Shown piece after piece: positions 8,349 to 15,136 of a DNA stretch of 64,000 bases; position 1 is the first letter of the stretch; each line of letters opens with the position of its first letter. Source of the DNA: Bacillus sp. HNG (GTDB lineage: Bacteria > Bacillota > Bacilli > Bacillales > Bacillaceae_L); contig NZ_QUQV01000012.1 of the NCBI RefSeq assembly GCF_003400205.1, forward strand, positions 62,001-126,000. The letters run 5' to 3'. The notes under the pieces are model-generated. The model ran no database searches, was not told the origin of the DNA, and saw only the letters and a list, made by a program, of their open reading frames with translations. Made by a program: the position numbers and the translations under genes.

Positions 8349-8500
8349 AGGTGGATGACATGTGTGGTCATCGTGGTATTTGGCGAAGGTGGGGCCGATA
8401 CTGTAGTGGATTAACACATTAATGCATAACTTTTTAAAGCATTCTTTTAAAAGAGACCTTTTAATTCGGAGAAGAATTAAAATGGTCTCTTTTCTTTTGA
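8349..8500 (+). ncRNA. Candidate CcpA-repressed small RNA (or tiny-peptide mRNA)
   Basis: The predicted transcript would start near 8349, just after the promoter at 8314-8342, and end at the terminator at 8449-8493, giving about 150 nt. It contains no ORF longer than about 20 codons. A possible 20-codon ORF (8360-8422) begins with an ATG 5 nt after AGGTGG, but the leader would be nearly absent. The 5' part can fold: GATGAC (8354-8359) pairs with GTCATC (8367-8372), and a second weak stem follows. The unit is therefore more easily read as a small regulatory RNA. Its sequence is not one I recognise (it does not look like SR1, RoxS or FsrA), so no target is proposed. Confidence 0.5.
8449..8500. 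terminator. Strong hairpin terminator between the small transcript and the minus-strand gene
   Basis: AAAAGAGACC-TTTTAATTC (8449-8467) pairs with GAATTAAAA-GGTCTCTTTT (8474-8493), with one mismatch and a short loop, followed by T-rich sequence. It is also A/T-flanked on the other side, so it may work for the minus-strand CBO0543-type gene as well. Confidence 0.85.
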
Positions 8501-8512
8501 TTTTTTTATCAG

Positions 8513-9010
8513 TCAAATCAAGTCAGTGTCATTACATTCTTGGTAACTCATTGTTTGCTTGGGAACGATGCATTTTTCATAAAATTTGTGGAAAATCAAA
8601 TTCATCAGGGCATTTAAGGAAAATAGTGTGAAAAGTTGGGCTGAACTAATGTTTAATTTAAAAAACTGCAATTTTTTTAGCAATGAAATGAGTGGAAATG
8701 CAAAAATCCAATCTGCAATAAGGTTAATGATGGTGTATGGGATAAATTTTCCTTTTGATAAATGAAACACCCAAAAATTCGCAAAAACATAAGGACCTAA
8801 CATAAATATGATGGCATCACATACCATAGCACTAACGCCACCTTTTACCTTCCAAAGTTTATGTACCGTAAAATAAAAGACTTCAAACATGAGAATAACA
8901 GAAGAAAATAAGGTAACAGGTAAATATGTAATGTACGATTTTTTAGGAAGAAACACGGCAGCAACGACTGAACATAAAACAATAAAGACTCGGATGCTGT
9001 TTTTTATCAT
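8513..9010 (-). CDS. CBO0543-like small integral membrane protein
   Basis: The product is about 165 residues long and very hydrophobic, with about five membrane helices. It contains the LFSSVILMFEVFYFTVHKLWK, GPYVFANFWVFHLSKGKFIPY and NLIADWIFAFPLI blocks that I associate with the uncharacterised CBO0543 family, which is common in Bacillus in several copies per genome. No enzymatic motif is visible and the function is unknown. I chose ATG 9010 because AAAGGAG lies 8 nt before it; a longer TTG start at 9034 would put this ribosome binding site inside the gene. The gene has its own terminator region at 8449-8500 and stands alone. Confidence 0.7.
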   Translation of the reverse strand: MIKNSIRVFIVLCSVVAAVFLPKKSYITYLPVTLFSSVILMFEVFYFTVHKLWKVKGGVSAMVCDAIIFMLGPYVFANFWVFHLSKGKFIPYTIINLIADWIFAFPLISLLKKLQFFKLNISSAQLFTLFSLNALMNLIFHKFYEKCIVPKQTMSYQECNDTDLI

Positions 9011-9070
9011 ATAAGCACTCCTTTTGTTACCCAATTTTTTTTAATTTGTTCTAAAGAAGTGGTTATTATT

Positions 9071-9107
9071 CGGAAAAACAAAACCTGCATCGTTTAACTG
9101 ATGCAGG
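9071..9107 (-). terminator. Terminator of the minus-strand phosphoesterase gene
   Basis: CCTGCATC (9084-9091) pairs with GATGCAGG (9100-9107). Read on the minus strand the stem is followed by TTTTGTTTTT. Confidence 0.85.
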
Positions 9108-9114
9108 CTAATAA

Positions 9115-9918
9115 CTAAATTTCGACTAATTTAATTGTTGAAAATATTTCTTCCTCGGCATTAGCTGATTTCCACTCGTGCGGATAATATCCTAGTGGGT
9201 TGCAGATTATTTCGATTCCTTTATAATGCTCATGATATCTCGTATGGATGTGACCAAAAATATATTTTTTCACTTGATATTTATCTGCTAACTCACCGAA
9301 ATGCTTACTTCCCATCATGGCATTGAAGAAATCCCAACCAGGTTCGTTCTTTACCTGAATATATCGTGAGAAAGGGACGACATGTGTGACCATAATCATA
9401 TTTTTACCTTCATTTTCTTTCAGCCAGCCTTCAAGTTTTTCAAGGTACCGTTTCGTTTCACATTGGTCTGAACTTGGCCAATGGGCACTTGTTTTATCAG
9501 GCCAGGTAAAATCATTAAATGTTCCAACTGAAAACTGTTCATCTGTATAGCCCTCGATTCCAAAGGAATAGTCATACCAGCCCCCATCACCAATTACGAC
9601 CCAATTGTCATTCAATTCGACTGGACCGTTTCCAAGATTGCCTGGAAATTCTAGCAGCATATCATAAGCAGATTTGGAGTCTTCATGGTAAATATCATGA
9701 TTTCCATGCGCAAATAATAGTTTCATCGTTGGGAATTCCTCTTGTAGTTGATTCAACAGATCTAGGCTTTTTCTAGGACCAGCCGTCATGTCACCACCTA
9801 TTATAAAAACCTCAGGCGAGTTGATTTCAATCCACTTTAATAAGTGGGGCATGATATCCATTCCCGTATTTTTCCGATTCAATCCCTCATGAATGTCCGA
9901 TAAAATAGCAATCTTCAT
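9115..9918 (-). CDS. Calcineurin-like metallophosphoesterase
   Basis: The 267-residue cytoplasmic protein carries the calcineurin-like metal site: DIH (8-10), GGDMT (41-45), GNHD (72-75), a VTHVVP histidine near residue 200 and FGHIHTRYH near residue 240. It resembles the putative phosphoesterase family TIGR03729, found as single genes in Bacilli. The substrate is unknown; relatives act on cyclic nucleotides, phosphodiesters or phosphoproteins. ATG 9918 follows AAAGGGATG. It is a monocistronic unit with its own terminator. The sequence gives no hint of a pathway link to its neighbours. Confidence 0.8.
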   Translation of the reverse strand: MKIAILSDIHEGLNRKNTGMDIMPHLLKWIEINSPEVFIIGGDMTAGPRKSLDLLNQLQEEFPTMKLLFAHGNHDIYHEDSKSAYDMLLEFPGNLGNGPVELNDNWVVIGDGGWYDYSFGIEGYTDEQFSVGTFNDFTWPDKTSAHWPSSDQCETKRYLEKLEGWLKENEGKNMIMVTHVVPFSRYIQVKNEPGWDFFNAMMGSKHFGELADKYQVKKYIFGHIHTRYHEHYKGIEIICNPLGYYPHEWKSANAEEEIFSTIKLVEI

Positions 9919-10003
9919 ATGATCATCCCTTTCCTCTTTTTAGTTATTACTACTTCTGTATTAGAAGGGAGGATTCCTTCAAGTAATTTAAGTATAAAAA
10001 TGA

Positions 10004-10036
10004 GCCAAGGAACCACAGGAACCGTCCCTTTGGTCC
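10004..10036. repeat. Dispersed GGACGGTTC-type repeat, single copy
   Basis: This copy contains GGAACCGTCCCTTTGGTCC and shares the core with the copies at 6698, 8257 and 54271. It lies in the 342-bp gap before brnQ, upstream of the CodY box and promoter. Confidence 0.55.
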
Positions 10037-10102
10037 TTTCTAGTACAATGGAACTATATTCCAATGCTTACATTTATTATAAATAATATTTTGATATAAT
10101 TC

Positions 10103-10117
10103 TATTTTCTGAAAAGT
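10103..10117 (+). promoter_or_regulatory. CodY box upstream of brnQ
   Basis: TATTTTCTGAAAAGT matches the CodY consensus AATTTTCWGAAAATT at 13 of 15 positions. It ends one base before the likely -35 element of brnQ, so a bound CodY (active with branched-chain amino acids and GTP) would be expected to control that promoter. Confidence 0.75.
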
Positions 10118-10118
10118 G

Positions 10119-10147
10119 TTGCTTTTGGATATTTTGTGTGATATATT
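10119..10147 (+). promoter_or_regulatory. Sigma-A promoter of brnQ
   Basis: TTGCTT (10119-10124) and TATATT (10142-10147) are 17 bp apart. The CodY box abuts it upstream, and a leader of about 107 nt follows before the start codon. Confidence 0.6.
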
Positions 10148-10260
10148 AATGACTATCAAATTGAGATTTGTAAGCAATTGAGTTTACTAGTATAATTTTT
10201 TGCTCTAGATATGTTAACGGAATTAGATAGATGTCTAGGGTGTTTTAGGAGGATATAGAT

Positions 10261-11604
10261 ATGTCATCAAGAGATTCATTTAGTTATTTAATTGCAGTAG
10301 GGTTTATGCTATTCGCGTTATTCTTTGGAGCAGGAAACTTAATTTTCCCTGTACAATTAGGTCAGTTAGCTGGAGAGAATGTTTTTTCAGCAAATCTAGG
10401 CTTTCTTATAACGGGCGTAGGTTTACCGGTTCTAGGTATTTTGGCTTTAGCGTTTTCTGGAAAGAGCGATTTGGAGTCACTAGCGGGTCGAGTTAATCCA
10501 CTTTACGCAGTATTCTTTACCGTTGCACTTTATTTGACAATTGGTCCGTTATTTGCAATACCAAGAACAAATACGGTTTCTTATGAAATTGGGATTGCAC
10601 CATTTGTTTCGAACCAAGCAAGCCATATTCCATTGGTTATTTATACAGTTATCTTCTTCGGATTAACGTTATATTTTTCACTAAAGTCTAGTAAGATAGT
10701 AGATATCGTTGGAAAGATGTTAACACCGATATTATTAATCGTGATTGCGATTCTGATTATTGCGGCGTTTGTAAACCCAATCGGAGCAATTCAAGAGCCA
10801 ACAGAAACTTATTTGACAAATAGCTTCTTTAAGGGATTCCAAGATGGCTATAATACGATGGATGCACTTGCAGCCTTTGTATTTGGAATTATTGTCATAA
10901 ATATCATGAAGGAACGCGGCGCAAGAACGAAAAAAGAAATTATGATTTCAACCGGTAAAGTAGCATTAATTGCAGGTGTATTATTAGGTGCTATCTATTC
11001 TTCACTTGCATTTTTAGGCGCAACAAGTGTAGATGGTCTTGGAATTTTAGACAATGGCGGTGCTGTTTTAGCGGCTGCTTCTCAACACTTCTTCGGATGG
11101 TATGGAAAAGTAATTCTTGCAGTAATCGTAATCGCAGCATGTTTAACTACAAGTATTGGACTTATTACATCATGTGCTACTTATTTCGCAAAACTAATTC
11201 CTGCCCTATCTTATAAGAAGTGGGCTGTTATCTTTACTTTGTTCAGTGCTGTTATTTCGAACTTTGGTTTAAATACGATTATTAGCTTTTCAATTCCAGT
11301 GTTAGTTTTGCTTTATCCATTAGCAATGTGTTTAATGGTATTAACTTTCTTGCATCCTTTATTCAAGGGCCGCAAGGAGGTATACCAGGTTAGTATTCTA
11401 TTCACATTCATCCTAAGTGTTAATGATGGATTGAATGCAGCAGGTGTGAAAATTGCTGCTATCAATGACCTATTTACATCGGTTCTTCCTCTTTATACTG
11501 TAGGGTTAGGGTGGATTGTGCCAGCGATCGTCGGGGGAGTTATCGGATTTTTAATTAGTATTATCAAACATGGTTCTTTAAGTGCAGAGCCAATTGAAGA
11601 ATAG
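10261..11604 (+). CDS. brnQ: Branched-chain amino acid transporter BrnQ/BraB
   Basis: This 447-residue protein has about 12 membrane helices and belongs to the LIVCS family, which imports isoleucine, valine and leucine with sodium or protons. The N-terminal block LFALFFGAGNLIFPVQLGQLAG (about residues 16-38) is the family signature, and TIGPLFAIPRTNTVSYEIG near residue 95 is also typical. Length and order of helices look complete. The start follows AGGAGGATATAG. A CodY box adjoins the promoter, which fits branched-chain amino acid control; B. subtilis braB is a known CodY-linked gene. It is a single-gene unit closed by the terminator at 11611-11646. Confidence 0.95.
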   Translation: MSSRDSFSYLIAVGFMLFALFFGAGNLIFPVQLGQLAGENVFSANLGFLITGVGLPVLGILALAFSGKSDLESLAGRVNPLYAVFFTVALYLTIGPLFAIPRTNTVSYEIGIAPFVSNQASHIPLVIYTVIFFGLTLYFSLKSSKIVDIVGKMLTPILLIVIAILIIAAFVNPIGAIQEPTETYLTNSFFKGFQDGYNTMDALAAFVFGIIVINIMKERGARTKKEIMISTGKVALIAGVLLGAIYSSLAFLGATSVDGLGILDNGGAVLAAASQHFFGWYGKVILAVIVIAACLTTSIGLITSCATYFAKLIPALSYKKWAVIFTLFSAVISNFGLNTIISFSIPVLVLLYPLAMCLMVLTFLHPLFKGRKEVYQVSILFTFILSVNDGLNAAGVKIAAINDLFTSVLPLYTVGLGWIVPAIVGGVIGFLISIIKHGSLSAEPIEE

Positions 11605-11607
11605 AAT

Positions 11608-11646
11608 AAAAGGCTACTTGCGATATTGTCGTAAGTAGCTTTTTTT
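11608..11646 (+). terminator. Terminator after brnQ
   Basis: GGCTACTTGCG and CGTAAGTAGCT form a stem of about 10 bp with a small loop, followed by seven T residues. Confidence 0.88.
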
Positions 11647-11657
11647 AATCGTTAGTT

Positions 11658-11685
11658 TTGTAATAATCGTTTATCTTGTTATAAT
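11658..11685 (+). promoter_or_regulatory. Sigma-A promoter of the HAD phosphatase gene
   Basis: TTGTAA (11658-11663) and a perfect TATAAT (11680-11685) are 16 bp apart. The predicted start site, near 11692, places the RAT element at the very 5' end of the transcript. Confidence 0.6.
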
Positions 11686-11692
11686 AGAAAAT

Positions 11693-11770
11693 AGGATTGT
11701 TACTGGTAAAGCAGGCAAAATCTAAGTAGAGTGTTTCTTTTTGGGGACAGTTTATTTAGGTTTTTTTATT
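11693..11770 (+). promoter_or_regulatory. LicT/BglG-type antitermination leader (RAT plus overlapping terminator)
   Basis: The 5' half reads AGGATTGTTACTGG (from 11693), a short A-rich loop and GCAGGCAAAATCT (11711-11723). This is the ribonucleic antiterminator layout of LicT/SacT-regulated genes. Its 3' end overlaps AAATCTAAGTA, which can instead pair with TATTTAGGTTT (about 11752-11763) through 11 base pairs including two G-U pairs, followed by a T-rich tail: a terminator. The two folds exclude each other. Binding of a BglG-family protein would stabilise the RAT and let transcription reach the HAD gene. The antiterminator gene at 12855 is the obvious candidate regulator. Confidence 0.85.
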
Positions 11771-11795
11771 TTATAATGAAAGAGGGATTTGGGAT

Positions 11796-12662
11796 ATGAA
11801 ACTGATTGCTTCTGATTTAGATGGAACTCTTTTAAATGAAGATAGTAAGGTAAGTGAGGCAAATGTGCGAGCAATTCAAAAGGCGATGGACAGAGGGGTA
11901 AAATTTGTGGTTGTAACGGGAAGATCCTATGATGCTGCTAAAATGCCTATTCAAGAAGTGGGAATCACTTGTCCGATTATTACTTTAAATGGCGCAAGTT
12001 CATTTGATATAAAAGGCAACGTTTTACGTGACATTCCAATGGAACCAGCAGTTTGTAAGAAAGTGTACACTGCGTGTCATAATGGTGAGATGTATACGGA
12101 GTTTTTTACGAACAAGGGTTTATTTTCATTCGGAAGAGACAAGTTTATTGATCGAATGACGAGATGGTGGAAAGCGGTGAATCCTAATTTTACAGATGAG
12201 GAAATCAATCAAAGAATTGAACAGCGTTTCCAAGATGAGAGTGTTCAGTTTGTTGAGGATTACGAGCAGCTAGAAGCTATAAATGATCTTAAGATCTATA
12301 AGCTATTAAGCTTTGCAGAAGATGAAAAAAGCCATAAGCAAGTATTTGATAATCTAAAAGATGAGGCTGGAGTAGTTATCACGTCTTCCGGATATTTGAA
12401 TTTGGAATTTAACCACCCAGAGGCTAAAAAAGGCTTAGCCCTCCAGGAATTGGCGAAAAGCATGGGGATTGATATGAAGGATGTCATGTCAATGGGTGAT
12501 AATTTAAACGATAAAAGCATGCTCGAAATGGCAGGGCGTGGTGTCGCAATGGGGAATGCAGACCCGGAAATTTTAAATATATGTAAATATACAACAAAAA
12601 CAAACGAAGAAGACGGGGTAGCATTCGCCATAGAAGAGATGCTTAGAGAGTATAATCTTTAA
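11796..12662 (+). CDS. Cof-type HAD-IIB hydrolase (sugar or cofactor phosphatase, YwtE/YidA-like)
   Basis: The 288-residue protein is a HAD superfamily phosphatase with a type IIB cap. Motif I is DLDGT (7-11, with the nucleophile Asp7), motif II lies in VVTGRS near residue 46, the motif III lysine is near KKGL around residue 210, and motif IV is GDNLND at about 234-239. Family members dephosphorylate sugar phosphates, FMN precursors or pyridoxal phosphate, often with broad range. The antitermination leader is a strong clue: LicT-type RATs normally control beta-glucoside or other sugar genes, so the natural substrate is likely a sugar phosphate. B. subtilis YwtE is the closest homologue I can recall. 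Confidence 0.85.
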   Translation: MKLIASDLDGTLLNEDSKVSEANVRAIQKAMDRGVKFVVVTGRSYDAAKMPIQEVGITCPIITLNGASSFDIKGNVLRDIPMEPAVCKKVYTACHNGEMYTEFFTNKGLFSFGRDKFIDRMTRWWKAVNPNFTDEEINQRIEQRFQDESVQFVEDYEQLEAINDLKIYKLLSFAEDEKSHKQVFDNLKDEAGVVITSSGYLNLEFNHPEAKKGLALQELAKSMGIDMKDVMSMGDNLNDKSMLEMAGRGVAMGNADPEILNICKYTTKTNEEDGVAFAIEEMLREYNL

Positions 12663-12704
12663 AAATTCTCCTAAGAACTAGGGGCGAATGACAAATCTAT
12701 TTAT

Positions 12705-12733
12705 TTGATATAGACAAGACAATCAATTAATAT
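12705..12733 (+). promoter_or_regulatory. Possible promoter of the antiterminator operon
   Basis: TTGATA (12705-12710) and TAATAT (12728-12733) are 17 bp apart. The -10 element is imperfect. Confidence 0.4.
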
Positions 12734-12740
12734 AGTTTTA

Positions 12741-12827
12741 TGGATATTAGGTTCAGTAAGAAAAACCTATATTTGTGGTAGATTATCTTCAATGGTATTC
12801 TGTATACAAATATAGGCTTTTTTAATT
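12741..12827 (+). promoter_or_regulatory. Leader terminator before the antiterminator gene, with a possible competing hairpin
   Basis: CCTATATTTGT (12766-12776) pairs perfectly with ACAAATATAGG (12806-12816) and is followed by CTTTTTTT, a strong terminator 30 bp before the antiterminator coding region. An upstream TAGGTT (about 12748-12753) can pair with AACCTA (about 12764-12769), which would block the terminator. This is the logic of an antitermination leader, but the RAT consensus is not well conserved, so the site may also simply end the HAD transcript. Confidence 0.55.
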
Positions 12828-12854
12828 TTATTTGGCTATGGAAGGGGTGGGTGC

Positions 12855-13706
12855 ATGAAAATTGAAAAGGTTTTAAATAACAATGTTGTGATGTGTAGAA
12901 ACGAGATGGGGCAAGAAATTGTCGCGATGGGCAAGGGCTTAGCCTTTCAAAGGAAATCAGGAGACACGATTAATCCCTCAACAATTGAGAAAACCTTTGT
13001 ATTACAAAAGCATGGGATTTCCGAAAAACTTGCCAATTTGCTTGAAGATATATCAGAACTTTATTTAAGTATATCTTCCAAAATTTTAGATTATGCCAGA
13101 ACCCAATTGCCGAATAAATTAGATGACTATTTATATGTTGCCTTAACAGATCACATTAGCTTTGCAATCAGTAGACATAAGCAAGGAATTCAATTGAAGA
13201 ATGCCTTGTTATGGGAAATTCGAAAATATTACAAACAGGAATTTCAGATTGCATTAAAAGCGTTGGATATTATTGAAGATGAAACTGGTATCCGGCTTGA
13301 TGAGGATGAGGCGGCATCAATTGCATTGCATTTAGTGAATGGGCAGCTCTCAGGGGAGAATATGGGAGCAGCTATTCAGATTGCAGAGATGGTAAATGAT
13401 ATTTTAAATATTGTGAAACACCATTATAAAATGGAGCTTGATGAGACCTCTGTTAACTATGAACGATTTTTAACACATCTTCGTTTCTTTGGAATGCGGT
13501 ATATGCGTAAGGAAAAGCTGTCTAATTCCGTTGATGACTTTTTCCATGAACAAATTAAGCTTAAATATACAGATGCTTATACTTGTACGAAAAAAATTGC
13601 TACCTATTTAAAAACAAAATTTGGTTGGGTGATTTCTAAGGATGAAGAAATTTATTTAACTGTGCATATTCATCGAGTTACAAATCGACATTATTTCACG
13701 AATTAG
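12855..13706 (+). CDS. BglG/LicT-family transcription antiterminator
   Basis: The 283-residue protein has the standard layout. A co-antiterminator RNA-binding domain covers residues 1-55 (MKIEKVLNNNVVMC, then EIVAMGKGLAFQRKSGD). Two PTS-regulation domains follow, PRD1 at about 65-170 and PRD2 at about 172-283. Conserved histidine positions are visible: TDHIS near residue 99, ALHLVNG, and VHIHRV at the end. Such proteins bind RAT hairpins and are controlled by phosphorylation from HPr and a sugar-specific PTS enzyme II. No EII gene is near, so the controlling permease must lie elsewhere. A RAT-type leader precedes the HAD gene just upstream. The lactonase gene starts 18 bp after the stop, so the two are probably co-transcribed. 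Confidence 0.9.
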   Translation: MKIEKVLNNNVVMCRNEMGQEIVAMGKGLAFQRKSGDTINPSTIEKTFVLQKHGISEKLANLLEDISELYLSISSKILDYARTQLPNKLDDYLYVALTDHISFAISRHKQGIQLKNALLWEIRKYYKQEFQIALKALDIIEDETGIRLDEDEAASIALHLVNGQLSGENMGAAIQIAEMVNDILNIVKHHYKMELDETSVNYERFLTHLRFFGMRYMRKEKLSNSVDDFFHEQIKLKYTDAYTCTKKIATYLKTKFGWVISKDEEIYLTVHIHRVTNRHYFTN

Positions 13707-13724
13707 ACGGAAGGGGTTTATCAA

Positions 13725-14774
13725 ATGAGCAAATTTATTGGATATGTTGGGACCTATACAAAAGGGGACAGCAAAGGAATTTATTCTTTTACATTAGATA
13801 CAAAAGAACAAAAAATAACAGACGTAAAACTAGCAGCAGAATTAGGAAATCCTACATATGTAACCGTCAGTCAGGACAATCGTTTTCTATACTCAGTGGT
13901 AAAGGATGGAGAATCAGGTGGGGTCACGGCTTACTCTATCGATCATCAAACAGGTGAATTAACAAAGTTGAATTACCACGTTTCAGAAGGAGCATCCCCC
14001 TGTCATGTCAGTGTGAACAAGGCAAACAACCAAGTTGTCACAGGCAATTATCATAAAGGAACAATCGAGCTTTATTCAGTGAATAGTGAAGATGGACGCA
14101 TTGAATATTCTCAATCAGTGGTCGCACATGAAGGTAAGGGACCACATGAAAGACAAGAAAAACCACATACCCATTTTTCAGGATTTACTCCAGATGAAAA
14201 ATATGTAGTTGCAATTGATTTAGGAATCGATAAGCTGATTACCTACGAGATAAAAGATGGTGCTTTAAATGAGGTTAGCAGTATATCGGTTCGACCAGGT
14301 AGTGGGCCAAGACATATTGCCTTCCATCCAAATGGAAAATATGCGTACATCATGACAGAGATTAGTAATGAAGTCGTTGCTTTATCTTATGACAGTAATA
14401 ATGGTAGCTTTACAGAGCTTCAAACTATTTCGACGATTCCTGAGGATTTTACAGAAAACAGTCAAGGTAGTGCTATTCACATTTCAAAGGATGGAAAATT
14501 TGTCTATGCAGGAAACCGTGGGCATAACAGCATTGCAGTTTTCGGAGTAAATGAAGCTACAGGCGAACTAACACTAGTAGAAATGACTTCATCAGAAGGA
14601 GACTGGCCACGTGATTTTGTATTTGATCCAAGCGAAAAATTCATTGTCGGCTCCAATCAAGAGTCAAGCAACCTCGTATTGTATGCAAGGGATGAACAAA
14701 CCGGAAAGCTAACTTTAATTGATTCAGATATAACAGTTCCATACCCGGTATGTTTGAAGTTTTTACATGTATAA
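13725..14774 (+). CDS. Lactonase-family beta-propeller protein (6-phosphogluconolactonase-like, YkgB type)
   Basis: The protein has 349 residues and starts FIGYVGTYTKGDSKGIYSF, the usual opening of the seven-bladed propeller lactonase family. Repeating blade motifs are seen (NPTYVTVSQDNRFLYSV, SPCHVSVNKANNQVVTGNY, GPRHIAFHPNGKYAYIM, WPRDFVFDPSEKFIVGSN). HTHFSGFTPD and GPRHIAFHPNGKYAY are hallmark segments. The characterised relative, B. subtilis YkgB/E. coli Pgl, hydrolyses 6-phosphogluconolactone. It has no signal peptide. Its position right behind a PTS-responsive antiterminator suggests it handles a sugar-derived lactone made under sugar induction. The terminator at 14931-14968 closes the unit. 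The rest of the 362-bp gap up to the TRAP operon holds only that operon's promoter and operator. Confidence 0.88.
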   Translation: MSKFIGYVGTYTKGDSKGIYSFTLDTKEQKITDVKLAAELGNPTYVTVSQDNRFLYSVVKDGESGGVTAYSIDHQTGELTKLNYHVSEGASPCHVSVNKANNQVVTGNYHKGTIELYSVNSEDGRIEYSQSVVAHEGKGPHERQEKPHTHFSGFTPDEKYVVAIDLGIDKLITYEIKDGALNEVSSISVRPGSGPRHIAFHPNGKYAYIMTEISNEVVALSYDSNNGSFTELQTISTIPEDFTENSQGSAIHISKDGKFVYAGNRGHNSIAVFGVNEATGELTLVEMTSSEGDWPRDFVFDPSEKFIVGSNQESSNLVLYARDEQTGKLTLIDSDITVPYPVCLKFLHV

Positions 14775-14930
14775 CTTTATTTAAGGAAGAGACTTCGTAA
14801 GCTTACTAAGCTAAGCCAAAATTTTAATAGAGATAAGCATTAAAGTTAAAAGATGCAGCAGTGTAAACAATTCTTCAAATGTGTCGTTACTAGAAGATAA
14901 ATTGTAGAAGGTTATCTGAATAGAAAATGA

Positions 14931-14968
14931 AAAAACAGCGGAAAACCATATTTTTCGCTGTTTTTTTA
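14931..14968 (+). terminator. Terminator after the lactonase gene
   Basis: AAAAACAGCGGAAAA (14931-14945) pairs with TTTTTCGCTGTTTTT (14951-14965), one G-U pair, and is followed by more T residues. Confidence 0.85.
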
Positions 14969-15030
14969 TTTCTCAAAGAAATAGTTTTCAAAGGAAGAAT
15001 TATTTAATAGACAATTTATTCAAAAAATTA

Positions 15031-15060
15031 TTGCTTATTAGAATAGTAGTGTGGTAGTAT
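15031..15060 (+). promoter_or_regulatory. Probable promoter of the TRAP transporter operon
   Basis: TTGCTT (15031-15036) and TAGTAT (15055-15060) are 18 bp apart, directly before the AGCGCTTT inverted repeat. Confidence 0.45.
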
Positions 15061-15072
15061 ACTAGTGTGCTA

Positions 15073-15107
15073 ATAAAGCGCTTTCATATAAAACAGAAGC
15101 GCTTTAT
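15073..15107 (+). promoter_or_regulatory. Inverted-repeat operator with cre-like half, downstream of the TRAP promoter
   Basis: ATAAAGCGCTTTC (15073-15085) and GAAGCGCTTTAT (15096-15107) are inverted copies separated by 10 bp. The left half with its flank fits the CcpA cre consensus at 12 of 14 positions. The site lies just after the predicted transcription start, where a bound repressor would block elongation. CcpA, or the FCD-GntR regulator encoded at 18130, could bind it. Confidence 0.6.
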
Positions 15108-15136
15108 GGTGAAAATAGAAAAATAGGAGGGTCAAA

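Noticed and set aside
8360-8422. 20-codon ORF in the candidate small RNA
   Set aside because: Not called as a gene because the predicted leader is only about 10 nt and the peptide has no recognisable features; kept as an alternative within the small RNA entry.
8422-8631. 69-codon plus-strand ORF over the terminator at 8449
   Set aside because: It crosses a strong terminator and runs antisense into the membrane-protein gene. No ribosome binding site precedes it.
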